The translations under genes were made by a program, and so were the position numbers. A DNA stretch of 64,000 bases from Rallus limicola (taxonomy: Eukaryota > Chordata > Aves > Gruiformes > Rallidae). Below the pieces are notes generated by a model. That model was not told the DNA's origin. It did no database searches and worked only from the letters and a program-made list of their open reading frames with translations. The DNA lies in contig JAKCOZ010000103.1 of NCBI GenBank assembly GCA_022605955.1, forward strand, positions 932,501 through 996,500, read 5' to 3'. Shown here in pieces: positions 48,784 to 60,400 of the stretch (its first letter is position 1; every line of letters begins with the position of its first letter).

Positions 48784-50904
48784 AACCATTCATCCATCCT
48801 TCCACAGCTGGAAGAGGCTGTGGCCTATGGATGGAAGCTACAAAGCTCTCCCACTCCTCACAGCTCTACATCCCTTGGAGTAGCCCCCCCATCACCCAAA
48901 GAATCTCTCCTACCCCCTCCCAAGAAGCTCTCCACCACCCACACCCCTGAGCTCTCCATCCCCCAGGAAGATGTCCATCCCCAGGAGCTCTCCCACCCTC
49001 CAGAGAAGCTCTCCCACCCCCTGTAGAGTTCTTCCACTCCCCCAGAGAAGCTCTCCACCCCCCTGCTCTCCCTCCCGCCCAGTTTCTCTTATCACAAAGG
49101 AATTTGCAACCCAGGCAAATACTTCCCTCCCCACCGAGATACCGCTGGCAAGGAGGGAGTGGGGCCCTGGGTGGGTGCCAGGTCCCGGCGGGGTGTAGGA
49201 TTCCCCCCGCCGGCCCCCGCGAAGCCCCCGAGTGCCCCCCAGTGCTGCTGGGGCTGGGCAGGAGAAGCTCAGCCCAGCAACTGGAAGAGCAGTGGGGACT
49301 TCCCAGCCACGCCCGGTGGCCCCTGGCCCAGCCCTGCTCTGTTTTAGCCCCATTACCTGGGGAAACTGAGGCACGGAGCACAGAGGGGAGCAGGACCCCC
49401 CAGATAGTGACCCCGGTTGAGCCCCAAATCCACTCAGCCCCATGGGTGGGTGTCCCCACATCAGGAGACTCTCAGCCATAAATCCCATACTGAGCCCCTC
49501 CCTGGGAACTACAGAGAAGACAGAGCACCCCAGGGTGCTGCAGCCCATCCTAAATCCGCCCCCCCAGGGGATCAGCATCAGCCACGGGTGGGGGGGCCGC
49601 ACCCTGTGTTGGGTGGAGGCTTTTGTTTGCCATGGGCTGGGTGACAGCCACAGGGACAACAGGGATGGGTGCCACCCACTGTCCCCTGCTAGCTTCCACC
49701 TGTGTTCCCAGAGAGGGGGGTCCTGGGGGAATGCACCCCCTTCCCCTTTGCTGGGCGTTGTGTAAAGGCAGGACCCTTCGAGGGGATGCAGGGGGCTGTG
49801 TGGTCCAGCTGTGGGTGCAGGACACCCCCCCCCCCCTCAGGTGCACCACACAGATGGGTGGGGGGGGTCTTGCAGGACCCCTGTGGGAACAAGAGGGACA
49901 TGGGGACTCAGGGGATGTCCCTAAGGGGCTGGGGGCAAGTGCCACATTGCTGTCCACATGCAGGCAGGACCTCAAGAGTGCTCTTGGGTTTGAGGGGGGG
50001 AAGGGAGGAAACACCCTTCTGGGTGCCCCCTCCCCATCGCCTGACCCCGTTTGCAGCAGCCCCTGGGCTGGGTCTGGGGATGAGGAGGAGGATGGTGGGT
50101 CTCAGCTGCAGGTTATTGGCTCAGGAATGTGCCAGGACCTTGGACATGTTGCTTAATCCTTGGGGAGTGGGGTGCACTGGGGCCTGCACTGGGGGTGGGG
50201 GGGTGGGAAGGGGGTGTCCCCATGTCCCCACAGCATCACCAGCAATTGGGGGACATCGGGTAGGTGGTGGCCCCAAACCACCAGGGATCCTGGTGATCCC
50301 CTTGAGATGTGTCCATGGGTTTTGGCCGGGATGGAAAGCAGCACCCCAAGCGCTGGGGCGAGGCTGGGGGGGGGCAGGGGGGGCAGAGGAGCCTTATCAG
50401 CCTCGGAGCTTTCATCTGCTTTTATGGCCTCACCAGGAAGTCTGGCAGCCTCGAAGGCCGGGGTGGGGGTGGCGGGGGGGGGGGGGACGGGACAGGACGT
50501 GCTGGCTCCCAGCTCCTCCATCACCTGCCTGACACCGGAGGAATGTGCCAGATAAAGGGCTGGGGTGGGGAAGGGCCCCTGACCCCCACCCCCGCGCCAG
50601 CAGCAGGGTCAAGGGGTCCTCCTGCCTCCATGGAGCCTCCTCCAAAGAGGAGCAGAGAGGTGGGGGGGTCTTGGGGAGCCCCGTGAGCACCCCTTGGCCC
50701 CAGCTGCAGCCCCTGGGCCAAACTCTGATCAGGTCAGACACCCCTGGGGCCCCAGGTGGGCACGGTGGGGACTCTAAGGGGAGGACACAGACCATTGGGA
50801 GCCCAGGGTGGGACCCCCCTGCCACCCCAGGTGTGTCTGACACTTTGGGGTCCCCCAGCCCAGCTCCAGCCGGGGCTGCTCCTGCACCTCCATTTCCTCA
50901 TCCC

Positions 50905-50940
50905 CTCTCCTCCTCCTCCTCCTCCTCCTCCTCCTCCTCC
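50905..50940. repeat. CCT trinucleotide repeat
   Basis: About eleven perfect TCC units between KRT8 and KRT18, in a locally purine/pyrimidine-biased strand context. Confidence 0.9.
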
Positions 50941-51044
50941 CTGCGCGGTGCCACCACCGGCACCCTCAAAGGAGCCGAAATGGCGCAGGTTTGGCAGGGG
51001 AACAAACTCAAGGCTGGCGATGGCGTGGGGCCAGCCTGGCTGTG

Positions 51045-51145
51045 AGCTGGGAATGGGACGAGAATGGGGTGGGAATGGGGCAAAATGGGACCGGAATGGG
51101 ACAGGAATGGGGGGGAATGGGGCAAAATGGGGCCGAGTGAGGCAG
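51045..51145. repeat. GGGAATGGG-type short tandem repeat
   Basis: Ten or so imperfect units of GAATGGGR with embedded GGGGCAAAATGG copies. Non-coding. Confidence 0.75.
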
Positions 51146-51782
51146 GAGTGGGGCTGGGGCAGTGCTGGTGGCCCAAAGGATGGATAGGGGAAGGGGGCAG
51201 AGGCAGCACCACCGGGACATTCCCAATCCAAATTTCTGGAGTGAAAGGCGGCAGTGGGGTGATGCCAAGATGGGCCCCCCCACACCCCCCCATCCTCCCC
51301 CTCCCTGCCCTGACTCACACTTTTATGTCCTGGCCAGAGCAAACACGGGCAGGGCCAGGAGCCCAGCGTGGGACGGGGGCAGAAGGCTGCAGGGAGCCCC
51401 CCCAACACACCCCCCTCCCTGCTCCCACGTGTCACCCCCCCTCCCCCGCAGGGGTGACCGCTCCCACCCCCGGGGCTGAGTGGGGACATGTCCTGCCCCA
51501 CGCCCCCCAGCCCCCCTGGGGCTGCAGCCCCCCCTCCCCAGCACAGAGCGCTCAGATAACGCTGGAATGCGGCTCCGTCCTCCCCCCCCAAGTGATGCTC
51601 TAAATCAGCCCCGGGAGGTGATAAGGGTCTGGCAGGGGGTGGTGGGGGGTGGTGGGGAAATCCCGGGGGGCTGGGGATGCTAGGGGGGGGGGGGGCAGCA
51701 GGGAGCGGGGCTGAGCCCCACCGGCGGGGTGTCCCTGGGTTGGGGGTGCAGGCGGGCAGGGCCGGCTGCCCCGAGGGAGGAG

Positions 51783-51815
51783 GATGGGATGGGATGGGAT
51801 GGGATGGGATGGGAT
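51783..51815. repeat. GGGAT pentanucleotide microsatellite
   Basis: Six to seven perfect units, about 530 bases upstream of the KRT18 TATA box. Confidence 0.92.
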
Positions 51816-52340
51816 CTCCGGGCCCCCCCTTCCCGGGCTGGGGGGAGGGAAAGAGGCCAGGCAGGATTCCTGCAGCCGGTTGTGCAGGGCGAGCCCCTCT
51901 GAGCCACGCGGGGACTGTTCCCACGGGGGACCCCCACCCCCCCAGTGCCAGGCTGTCTGCCTGTGAACCCCAGGAAATGGGTGGGGGGGGTCCCACTGCA
52001 CCCAGAGATGAGGGATGCTGGGGGGTGGGGGGTGTATCAGTGGGGTGATGGTGTGTGACAGTGGGGAGAGCCGGAGCTGTGGGGTACCCCGAAATGTGTG
52101 GGGCTGAGCAGCCCCTCTGCCCTGCGCCCCACGGGGCATGGGGCTGAGCCCCACCTGCACCCCCCAGGTTATGGGGCTGCGCCCTGTCGCTGCACCCTGC
52201 ACCCCCCAGGAACGAGCCCTCTGTCCCAGGAACAAAAGCCTTGGGCAGGATCCAGCCCCACCTTCCCCGGCGCAGAGGCCCGGAGCGGGGCCGTGGGGAG
52301 GTGCCGTGGGGCCGCTCCCCCCTTCCCGCCTCTCCCTGGC

Positions 52341-52347
52341 TATAAAT
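52341..52347 (+). promoter_or_regulatory. KRT18: TATA box of KRT18
   Basis: TATAAAT in a GC-rich promoter, 65 bases upstream of the ATG, predicting a start near 52370 and a 5' UTR of about 40 bases. Confidence 0.82.
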
Positions 52348-52411
52348 CGTGCCCATCCGTCCGTCTGTCCAGCTCCGTTGCCGCTCCCACGCCTCCGCCG
52401 TCCCCGTCACC

Positions 52412-55400
52412 ATGAGCTTCTCCCGCAGCACCGTCTACTCCAGCTCCCAGCGCTCCGGTGTCGCCCCCGGCATCGGCTCCAGCCGCCGCTTCGCCCCCCT
52501 GAGCAGCGCGGCCAGTGTCTACGCCGGGGCTGGGGGCTCGGGCTCCCGCATCTCCGTCACCCGCACCACCAGCCTGACCAGCTCCGGGGGCGGCTACGGG
52601 GCTGGCTATGGGGCCGGCTTTGGGGCCGGCTATGGGGCTGGCTATGGGGGCAACATGCTCCTCATGGGTTCTGGTATGGTGGCCAACGAGAAGGAGACGA
52701 TGCAGGACCTCAACGACCGTTTGGCCACCTACTTGGAGAAGGTCCGGAGCCTGGAGCAGGAGAACCGCCGGCTGGAGGTGCAGATCCGGGACTTCATGGC
52801 CAAGAAAGGCCCCAGCACCCGGGACTGGAGCAACTATTGGGAGGTCATCGAGGACCTGCGGGACAAGGTGGGGTCCCCACGGGGTGGAGGGGTGGATGGT
52901 ATCCCCGAGGCTGGTGTCCCCGCGGGGTTAAGCATTAACCCTGAGGGTGGTGGGGCTGGGTGAACTTTGCAGTGCGGGGTCAGGGCCGTGCGGCCCTGGG
53001 GGCTTTGCAGGGGTGGGGGGCAACTGGGGGACGGGGGACACGACCAGCTGTGACCAAGGGTGTGGGGTGAGGAGGTATGGGAGGGGTTCCAACACCGCCT
53101 TCGTTAGGCAAACGAGACCCACGGCACCCCCAGCACCACGTTCTCAGCCAGACTCAAGGTCACCCAGGACCCAGACACCTGGGCCCCCCCAGCAAACCCC
53201 ATCCCTGCCCCCACCCTGGTTTATTGCTGCTTTTCCGGGGTGAGGTGTGTGTCCCCCCCCCCCCCGCTGCTGCGGAAGCCGGGGCAGCTGCCAGGCTGCA
53301 CCTGCCTGGGTGACGTGAGTGGTGGCGCGGGCGGTGGCACGGGCGGGTGGCAGTGGGGGGGTGGGGTGGGGGGATGGTCTTTGTGCCCCAGTGACGATGT
53401 CGATGTGTGTGCGTGTGACATCGTGCCGTGTCCTGTGTCCCCCCCCAGATCTTCGATGTGACAGTGGAGAACGCCCGCACGGTGCTGCAGATCGACAACG
53501 CGCGGCTGGCGGCTGATGACTTCAGGGTCAAGTGAGGGATGGGATGGGGATGGGGATGGGGATGGGGATGGGACAAGGATGGGGATGAGGAGAAGATGGA
53601 AATGGGAGTGGGAACAGGGAAAGGATGGAGAGAGGGACAAGGACAAGGACAGGGATGGAGATGGGGTGGAGGCAGCAATAGGGGTAGGACAGGGATAAGG
53701 ACATAGATTGAGCCATGGCTGAGGATGAGGAGAGGGGTAGGATGGGCTTGGGGGAGGGTTGGAGGTGGAAAGGACGGTGGGGATGGGGACAGGGAGGAGG
53801 ACAGGGCTGGGGACATGGCCAGGACCGGAGCCACTCAGCGCCCTGTCCCTAGGTACGAGGCAGAGCTGGCCATTCGTCTCTCGGTGGAGAACGACATCGC
53901 GGGGCTGCGCAAGGTCATCGATGACACCAACATGGCCCGGATGCAGCTGGAGGGGGAGATTGAGTCCCTCAAGGAGGAACTCATCTTCATGAAGAAGAAC
54001 CACGAGGAGGTGAGGGTCAATCTGGAGGGGTGTGGGGGGTACTGGTGCCAGTGGGGACCCCACGCTGAGGCCAGCCCCTCGTTGCCCACAGGAGGTGAAG
54101 AGTCTCCAGGCCCAGGTCTCCGAGTCGGCGTTGACGGTGGAGGTGGACGCGCCCAAGTCACAGGACCTGGGCAAGATCATGGCAGAGATCCGGGCGCAGT
54201 ACGATGCCCTGGCCCAGAAGAACCTGGAGGACCTGGAGAAGCAATGGGGGCGGCAGGTGGGTCTACTCCCCCACCCAAACTTGCACCATGGGGGGCCCCA
54301 GTGATCCCCAGACAACTGGGGTGACAGCCCATGGGGGTGTCTTCCTGGGGGACATCAAGCCAAGGGGGGGCAGAGGGAACCCCCAGCAAAATGGGATGGT
54401 CATCTGAGGGTCCTCACCCAAGGGGAACCCCAGTGGGGGGGCATTCATCTGAGGTTCCCCACTCTGACATGGGGATGTTCCCCAGAGGCACCCCTTCAGG
54501 GGGTCTTGACCCATTGGGGTTCTGGTCCAGCACTGGGGACATTCCTGGAGGACCCTCATATCATGTGGGACCCCGGTCCTTGGAGTTGCTCTTCCTGGGA
54601 GAATGTCACCCTCCGTGGGTTGGGGTGGCCGTGCTGGGCTGGGCCAAGGCATTCACACCCCCACCCCCACCCCACATATGCGTCCCCCACAAAGATCACC
54701 GAGAGCACCATTGAGATCACACAGAGCAGCAAGGACATCGACACAGCCCGCAGCACCGTGGTGGACCTGCGCCGCTCCGTCCAGACCCTGGAGATTGACC
54801 TGGAGTCCCTCCGCAACCAGGTCCTCTTCCCCCACCCGCCCCCACCCCAAAACCCACACAACAAACTCCCAGCACCCACCCCCACGGGGCCGCTGACCCG
54901 CCCTGGGCACTGAGCGGGCCCTGGGCGTGATGCTCCGCAGAAAGCCGGCCTGGAAGCCAACCTGCTGGAGGTGGAGAACCGCTACGGGGTGCAGATGGAG
55001 CACCTCAACGGGCTGATCCTGCGGGCTGAGGCCGACCTGCTGCAAGTGCGCAACGAGCTGCAGCGCCAGGCCGAGGAGTACCAGGCACTGCTCAACGTCA
55101 AGAGCAAGCTGGAGGCCGAGATCACGACCTACCGGCAGCTGCTGGAAGGGGGGGAGGAGTTCAGGTAGAGGGAACGGGGTGTGGGGGCAGCGGGAGCTTC
55201 TAACGAGGGGGTGACACTGGGAGGGGGGTGGGTTCTGGGTCTGTCGGGTGGGGTTGGGGTGGGAAGGGGGCAGCAGCGTTACCCAGCTGGGATGAGTCCT
55301 GGGTGGGGACATGGGATGTCCAGGTCCCATCCTCAAGGCTGCTCCAGCTCCATCATCTCTCAGTTCCTTGTGATGATGTTAGGGAAGAGGGGGACACCCC

Positions 55401-55560
55401 GGGGTCCTCCTCCACCCCGTCAACCATCCCCTCCCCACCCTGCAGCCTGCAGGATGCCCTGGAGAAGGAGACCACCGCCACCACGCAGAGGACCACGCAG
55501 AGGGTGGTGGATGGCAAGGTGGTGACGGAGACGAAGGAGGTGAAAGTGCGGACATACTGA
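52412..55560 (+). CDS. KRT18: Keratin 18, type I simple-epithelial keratin (seven exons, 441 aa)
   Basis: Acidic partner of KRT8. Exons: 52412-52867, 53449-53531, 53853-54009, 54092-54256, 54695-54820, 54941-55164, 55446-55560. They sum to 442 codons including TGA. Start ATG 52412-52414 in CACCATGAG. The head has [18 protein letters not shown], keeping the contexts of the two regulated serines of human K18 (here residues 35 and 48), then a [11 protein letters not shown] loop. The type I rod starts [24 protein letters not shown] and ends [18 protein letters not shown]. Linker 12 contains [13 protein letters not shown] with the VEVD caspase site (residues 248-251). The mammalian DALD caspase-3 site in the tail is DALE here (residues 407-410). 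The tail ends [18 protein letters not shown]. It is the only type I keratin gene in the window, as expected for KRT18, which lies in the type II cluster. The exon 5 donor GTCCTC is weak. Confidence 0.97.
53536..53700. repeat. GGGGAT-type repeat in KRT18 intron 2
   Basis: Begins immediately after the exon 2 donor with GGGAT/GGGGAT units, then decays into GGACAAGGA-type units. It fills half of the intron. Confidence 0.85.
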
Positions 55561-55628
55561 GCCAGCGGAGGGGCCCGTCCAGCCCCCAGCACACTGCGGG
55601 GGGCACCCTGACACACCCCCACCCCCCA

Positions 55629-55634
55629 AATAAA
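55629..55634 (+). terminator. KRT18: Poly(A) signal of KRT18
   Basis: AATAAA 69 bases past the stop codon, followed by a GT-rich stretch (TGTTCTGTCCTGGTGTCG) suited to cleavage near 55650. Confidence 0.88.
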
Positions 55635-55739
55635 ATGGCAGTTTCTTTCCCCCGGGGAGATGTTCTGTCCTGGTGTCGTCTTGTGCTGGAGGACGGAAAC
55701 AGGGTTGGGGCTGCGGGGAGGCTACACCAGAGGGAAACT

Positions 55740-55970
55740 GAGGCATGGGAGGGACAGACAGACAGGTGGGTTGATGCTAATGGGTGGGTGGATCGATGGA
55801 CGGAGGGATGGGTCAGTCAGTGGGTGGAACAGACAGACACGCAGATGGACAGCCAGGGGGATGGATGGACAGACAGACCTGTGAGGGGATGGGTGCAAGA
55901 AGAGGATGCGGGAGGTGTGGCAGATGGATGGACAGAAGGACAAGCGGACAGATGGACAGCCCCCCCAGTA
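55740..55970. repeat. Degenerate GACA/GGAT tetranucleotide repeat
   Basis: Mixed GACAGACAG and GGATGGAC units between KRT18 and EIF4B. Non-coding. Confidence 0.75.
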
Positions 55971-56199
55971 ACGCCAATGAGACCAGGGCCAGCCAGCTGC
56001 TGTCCCCACTGCTGCCCCCGTCCTCCTAGGGGCACCTCCCTAAACACCCCCCACACCGGGGGCCCAGGAGGCATCTCCCACCCCCCGAAAGCAGCTGAGG
56101 GACCTCTCCCACCCCCCATACCCCATTCCCACCCCACCGGGGTCACTCCCGAGCTCCAGTCGCCATCCCATGGCCGAGCCCCCGCCAGGGGGCAGGGAA

Positions 56200-57400
56200 G
56201 GGGGTGAGGGACACGGAGGAGGGGGGGTCACTCCGCACTCGGCGGCCGGGCCCTGGCTCAGCCCGCAACGCCGGTGTGCAAAGCGGGGGGGGCCTTGCAC
56301 AAGGGCTGAGTGCGGGGAGGTGGGACTGCGGGCACGGGGGCTGACGGTGCCCGGGGTGCGGGTGCCTTGAACGGGGGATGCCGGAGCCTCGTACGGGGGT
56401 GGTGGTGCGTTGTACAAGGGACACGGTGCTTCAGGGGTGCCGGTGCGCTGCCCGGGCGCCCCCACATGATCGCGGCGCGGGCGGCTCCGCCAAGCGCAGA
56501 ATCAGCCTCTCCCCGCTCGGCCACGCCTCCGGGAGGGGCGGGCCGTACGTAGTCACGTGACGGCACCATCCGGGTCCTTTGCCTTCTCTGCCTCTTCCCA
56601 ACATGGCGGCCTCAGGTGAGCGCAGCGCGGTGGCGGCGGCGCTCGGCGGCCTCCGCGGGACGCGGCCGGCGCCGATAGGTTCCCGCCTGCCCGCGCCGGG
56701 CGCTGTCGCTCCCCGGGGGAGCGCGGGGGAGAGGGGCCGGGCGGTAGCAGCGGGGGGTCACGGGACCGGAGGGGGGGGGGGGGGGGTGTGTGTGTAGCGC
56801 GGCGGGGAAAAACCGGGCCCCTTCCCCCCCACCCCAGCGTGTCGCCCTCCGCGCACCGCCGCTTCCCCCGCCCGCCTGCTATTGGTGGGGGGGCGCGCGC
56901 TGCCGCGGTGATTGACGTCCGGCGGCGGAGGGGGGGGGGGAGGCGGTGTGTGCGGGAAGCCAGATGGAACCTTCGGCCGCGTCACTGCGCAGGCGCGGAG
57001 CGGCCCGGGCCGGGGCGGGGGGAGCAGGGCAGGGCCGCACCCACGTGGGTGCGCGGCGCGCACGCGGCCGGTACCGGGACGGGGCGGTGAGGGCGGAGGG
57101 GTGGTACCGGAGGCCGCCCCGGTTCCCTCCTCCCGCCGCCACGTACCCTTGAGTCTCCTTGCGGCCTCCAGGAGGAAGGGGGGGGGGGGGCGGGAAGCGA
57201 CGCGTCTCTTGGCCCGGGGACGCCGTGCGGGCCCATCCCCCGCCACCCCGGGGCGGGTCGGTCCCGCCGCCGCTGCCGGTGGTTGTTCTCCGTAAAAGAT
57301 GGTGGCCGGGCAGTGCTCGGTGCGGGCGGGAGCCGGGCAGCCGTCCGCAGGGGCGGCCCCTTCCTTGCCCGCAGCCCCGCCGGGCCTTTTTTCACCTTTT
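56200..57400. promoter_or_regulatory. EIF4B: CpG island over the EIF4B promoter and first exon
   Basis: Dense CpG dinucleotides and very high GC content run from about 56.2 to 57.4 kb, with no TATA box, as is usual for a housekeeping promoter. Confidence 0.8.
56553..56610 (+). promoter_or_regulatory. EIF4B: EIF4B core promoter: E-box, pyrimidine-tract start and YY1-like site
   Basis: TCACGTGA, a palindromic USF/MYC-type E-box (CACGTG at 56554-56559), is followed by a pyrimidine-rich run from 56575 (TCCTTTGCCTTCTCTGCC, continuing) that would give a 5' TOP-like transcript start. AACATGGCGGC at 56600-56610 matches the YY1 consensus and contains the start codon. Confidence 0.65.
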
Positions 57401-60400
57401 TATCCCCAAAAAATCCTCCGCCCCCGCTGAGAACCCCACCACATCGCCCCCCCACCCCCCCGCTGCCCCCTCGGGGCTCTTCCCGGCGCCATTTGGAGCC
57501 CGGGTGGAGGAATGCAGGAGTTCTTTGCTTTCCCCTTGAAAATCTCACGGGGAGGGGCCGCAGGAAGCCTTCCCTTGCCCCTTAATCCTTAGGGGACACG
57601 CAGGAATCCTTCCTTTTCCCCATAAAACCCTCTGCGGTTCCCCAGCCGCTGTTCTCGTGGCTGCGGAGACCTGGCACTGCCATGGACGCCTGCCCGGCCA
57701 GGCTCTGACTCGCAGGAGAAACCTTAAACCGGGGCAGAGAGCTGAAGCTGGGGCCGCAGTGGGCAAGGACGATGCTGCCTGCCCGCTGGCAAAAAGAGAG
57801 GGCTCTGTTGAGGCTCTACAGCTGTGGTGATGCCAAAAAGCGCTCCCTCCCCCCCACACCACCACGTCGTGCTTTGGGGTGGAGGAGTGATGCTGGCAGC
57901 CTTGGCTCTCTCCGTAGCATGGGGCAGGCATCACCCCCCTGAGTGCTCTGAGCCTGGTCAGCCCCGTGGAGCAGCTGGGCCCCAGTTTGGTGCTGTGCTG
58001 GGGGCTCTGAGCTACAGGGGGAGGTTTTTGGGCACAGGTCACAGCCACGGGACCCTCCTCAGGGTTTCACATTCCTCATTTGGTGTCAGAACCGTGTGTG
58101 GAGGCCGACAGAGCCCCAGCACTGTGCTGTGTGGGGGGAGATGGAACTCTGCTGCCCCTCAGCAGGGCAAACCCGTCAGGAAGGGGCTGGTTTTGCCCAG
58201 CGTCACGTCATTACCCTGCGACAGCGGCTGCTTCGTGCTGTCAGCTCCTGCCCGGGCCTGGTGTCATTTGGGATGTGGTTTCAGCATGGTGGGGAGGGTA
58301 AGAGGGTAAGGAGGCTGCCCAGCCTCCCTTCCTGGGGAACAGCGCTTGCCTCCAGCATGAGAGCGTTTCTCCTTGGGTGTTTTCCAGGCGGTCGCCTCTG
58401 CCGCCGCTCTCCCAGCGCTTCTATCCAGGGCTGACGTCATCTTTCCATGAGTTTCCCCTTGGCAAACGGAGCTTGAGCCATTCCAAAGGGCCCACCGGGT
58501 CTATGGCCTTTGCCTCTGGATAGATGGAAAGGTTTGCTGTCCTGAAAACCAGTGGCAAAATGTGAGGGGGACCAGAGATGTTTGCAGTTGGTGGTAAAAC
58601 CCAGGGGGGGCTGGCAGGGCCCCTGAGCGGCGCCTGTAACTTGTCACCCTCCTGGATACAGCCACTGCTGCTGCTTTGGGGGGCTGGAAGGTGTCACCCC
58701 CTTAGGTCAGACGCTTCTCAGTTGGATGGGATGGGGGTCTTCAGGGTGCTGCCCGCTTCTGATAGGGGAACTTCCCACTTGTGGATACAGCAGGCAGCTC
58801 CTTGGTGGATAGTGGGAAGGGAGGGATGGGAGCAGGACAGGATAACACGTCTGGGCAACAGGCTGGCCAGACTGCAGGATAAAGGGTCATTTTTAGGTTC
58901 AGCTCTTCTCTCCATCCCTTCTGGGGTCTGGACAGATGTTGGGACAAAGATCTGACAAAAATGTTGGAGAAGGGGAGCTCCCAGCATCCTTGGAGATCTC
59001 AGGAGCAAGTCTGGGGAGGTAGGATGGCCCCCTCTTCCCAGCGCCCGGCTGAGAGGACAGGGACCAGTTTGATGCTGCCTTAAAATCCCAAGTGAGACTA
59101 AAGTGAGGACAGTGGGGCCCAGAAAACGAGGATTTGGGGGTGCTGGAAGCAGGACTTATGCCTGGTGTCACCTTTGATCCATACCTGGCGCCTCTGGCCC
59201 TCTTATTTCCCATTTGAAAAACAGCATCAGTCGTTACCTGGATGCCAGTGCCGGGAGTTCTGTGGAAGAGCCAATCCTAAGCATTGTTTGGGGAGGAGGG
59301 GAGCAGTCCCTCGGCTCCCAGCACTGCCGAGCAGGCCTTGGCTAATTAAGAGACAGCAAATGAGGAGCCTGTGAAACTCCTGCCTGTCGTTTTTATCTTC
59401 GTTAAGGCTGCTGCGACACTTCACTGTTTAATTATCACACACCGGGCCAGCAGCCTGGGCAGAGATTATCTGCATGGAGTCCAGCAGCCCCGAAGTTTAT
59501 TATTCCTTAACGAAGATAAGAGCACGTGCCTTCCAAGGCAATTAGCAGTTGTGTTGCTGTGGTGTTATTTAAAACAGGCCGGTTTGTCTTTCTCCTGGCT
59601 TAAAACCCCTGGGAAGGGGCTATCCCAAGTCTGTAGGGGGTGCCCAGGGCCCCTCACCCCTCCCAGTGCTCAGCCCAGGAATATTTTTGCAGGTAAAGGT
59701 GATAGTTTTGTAGGTGAAGGAGCCGTCAGCCCTGGGCTCTGGGTGACAGTACCTCAGTGGGGGGCAGCAATTCCATCTGCAAGGAGGAAAAGGGGGGGCA
59801 GAAAGCTGAATTTTGCTAACTGCATCCTAACCCCCCTGCCTAAAAATAGCTCAGCTTTCCCGGTGCCCTGGGAGGTGTCGCAGCCCCTTGCAGCGTGTAG
59901 CTGTGACAGGAGCCAGCGAAGCCTCTGTGAATAAACCCTCCCTGGCCACTCGCAGCTCTGGAGCTGGGAAAAAAACCCCAGTCCCAAACTGGAGGAGTCT
60001 GGGAGACGCAAAAGTGTCAGCGAGGTCGGTGGCTGCTGGATCCCAGTGGCTGTGGGGTCACCGTGCCGTGCTCCGGCTGTGGGGTCACCGTGCCGTGCTC
60101 CAGCACACCCCTTGCTTGTGGCCTGGGTGGAAGAAGGGGGGCTGCTCCCTCAACCGCCTCCTCCCCTGAACTAAGGAACCCCCGGGGAGGTTTGTGGGTG
60201 CAGATGACCCCCTGAAATGTGAAGCGTGAGGGTGCTTTGGGTGATGGGAGCCTGGACTCTTGGCTGTGCTGTATGTGCGATTGTTACCCCTTGGGAAGTG
60301 GAAGGTAAATTGGGATGGGGTGGGCAGCACCCCCTCAGTCGCTCCCATTGCCCCTGGAACGTGCCAGCTCTCCCTCTTCCTCCCCTGCCAAATCCAGGCC

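Larger units (their letters stand above)
47620..52335. promoter_or_regulatory. KRT8-KRT18 divergent intergenic region
   Basis: About 4.7 kb between the two promoters. No coding gene is recognised on either strand; long open frames here come from GC bias. It contains five GATA-type motifs: 49089-49094 (TTATCA), 50393-50400 (CTTATCAG), 50550-50555 (AGATAA), 51554-51559 (AGATAA) and 51619-51626 (TGATAAGG). Simple repeats are listed separately. Its position suggests it holds the shared control of the pair; that is inference. Confidence 0.5.

Noticed and set aside
50734..52431. 565-codon minus-strand open frame between KRT8 and KRT18
   Set aside because: Low-complexity Pro/Ser/Gly translation of GC-rich DNA overlapping the KRT18 promoter and first exon; no domain is recognisable.
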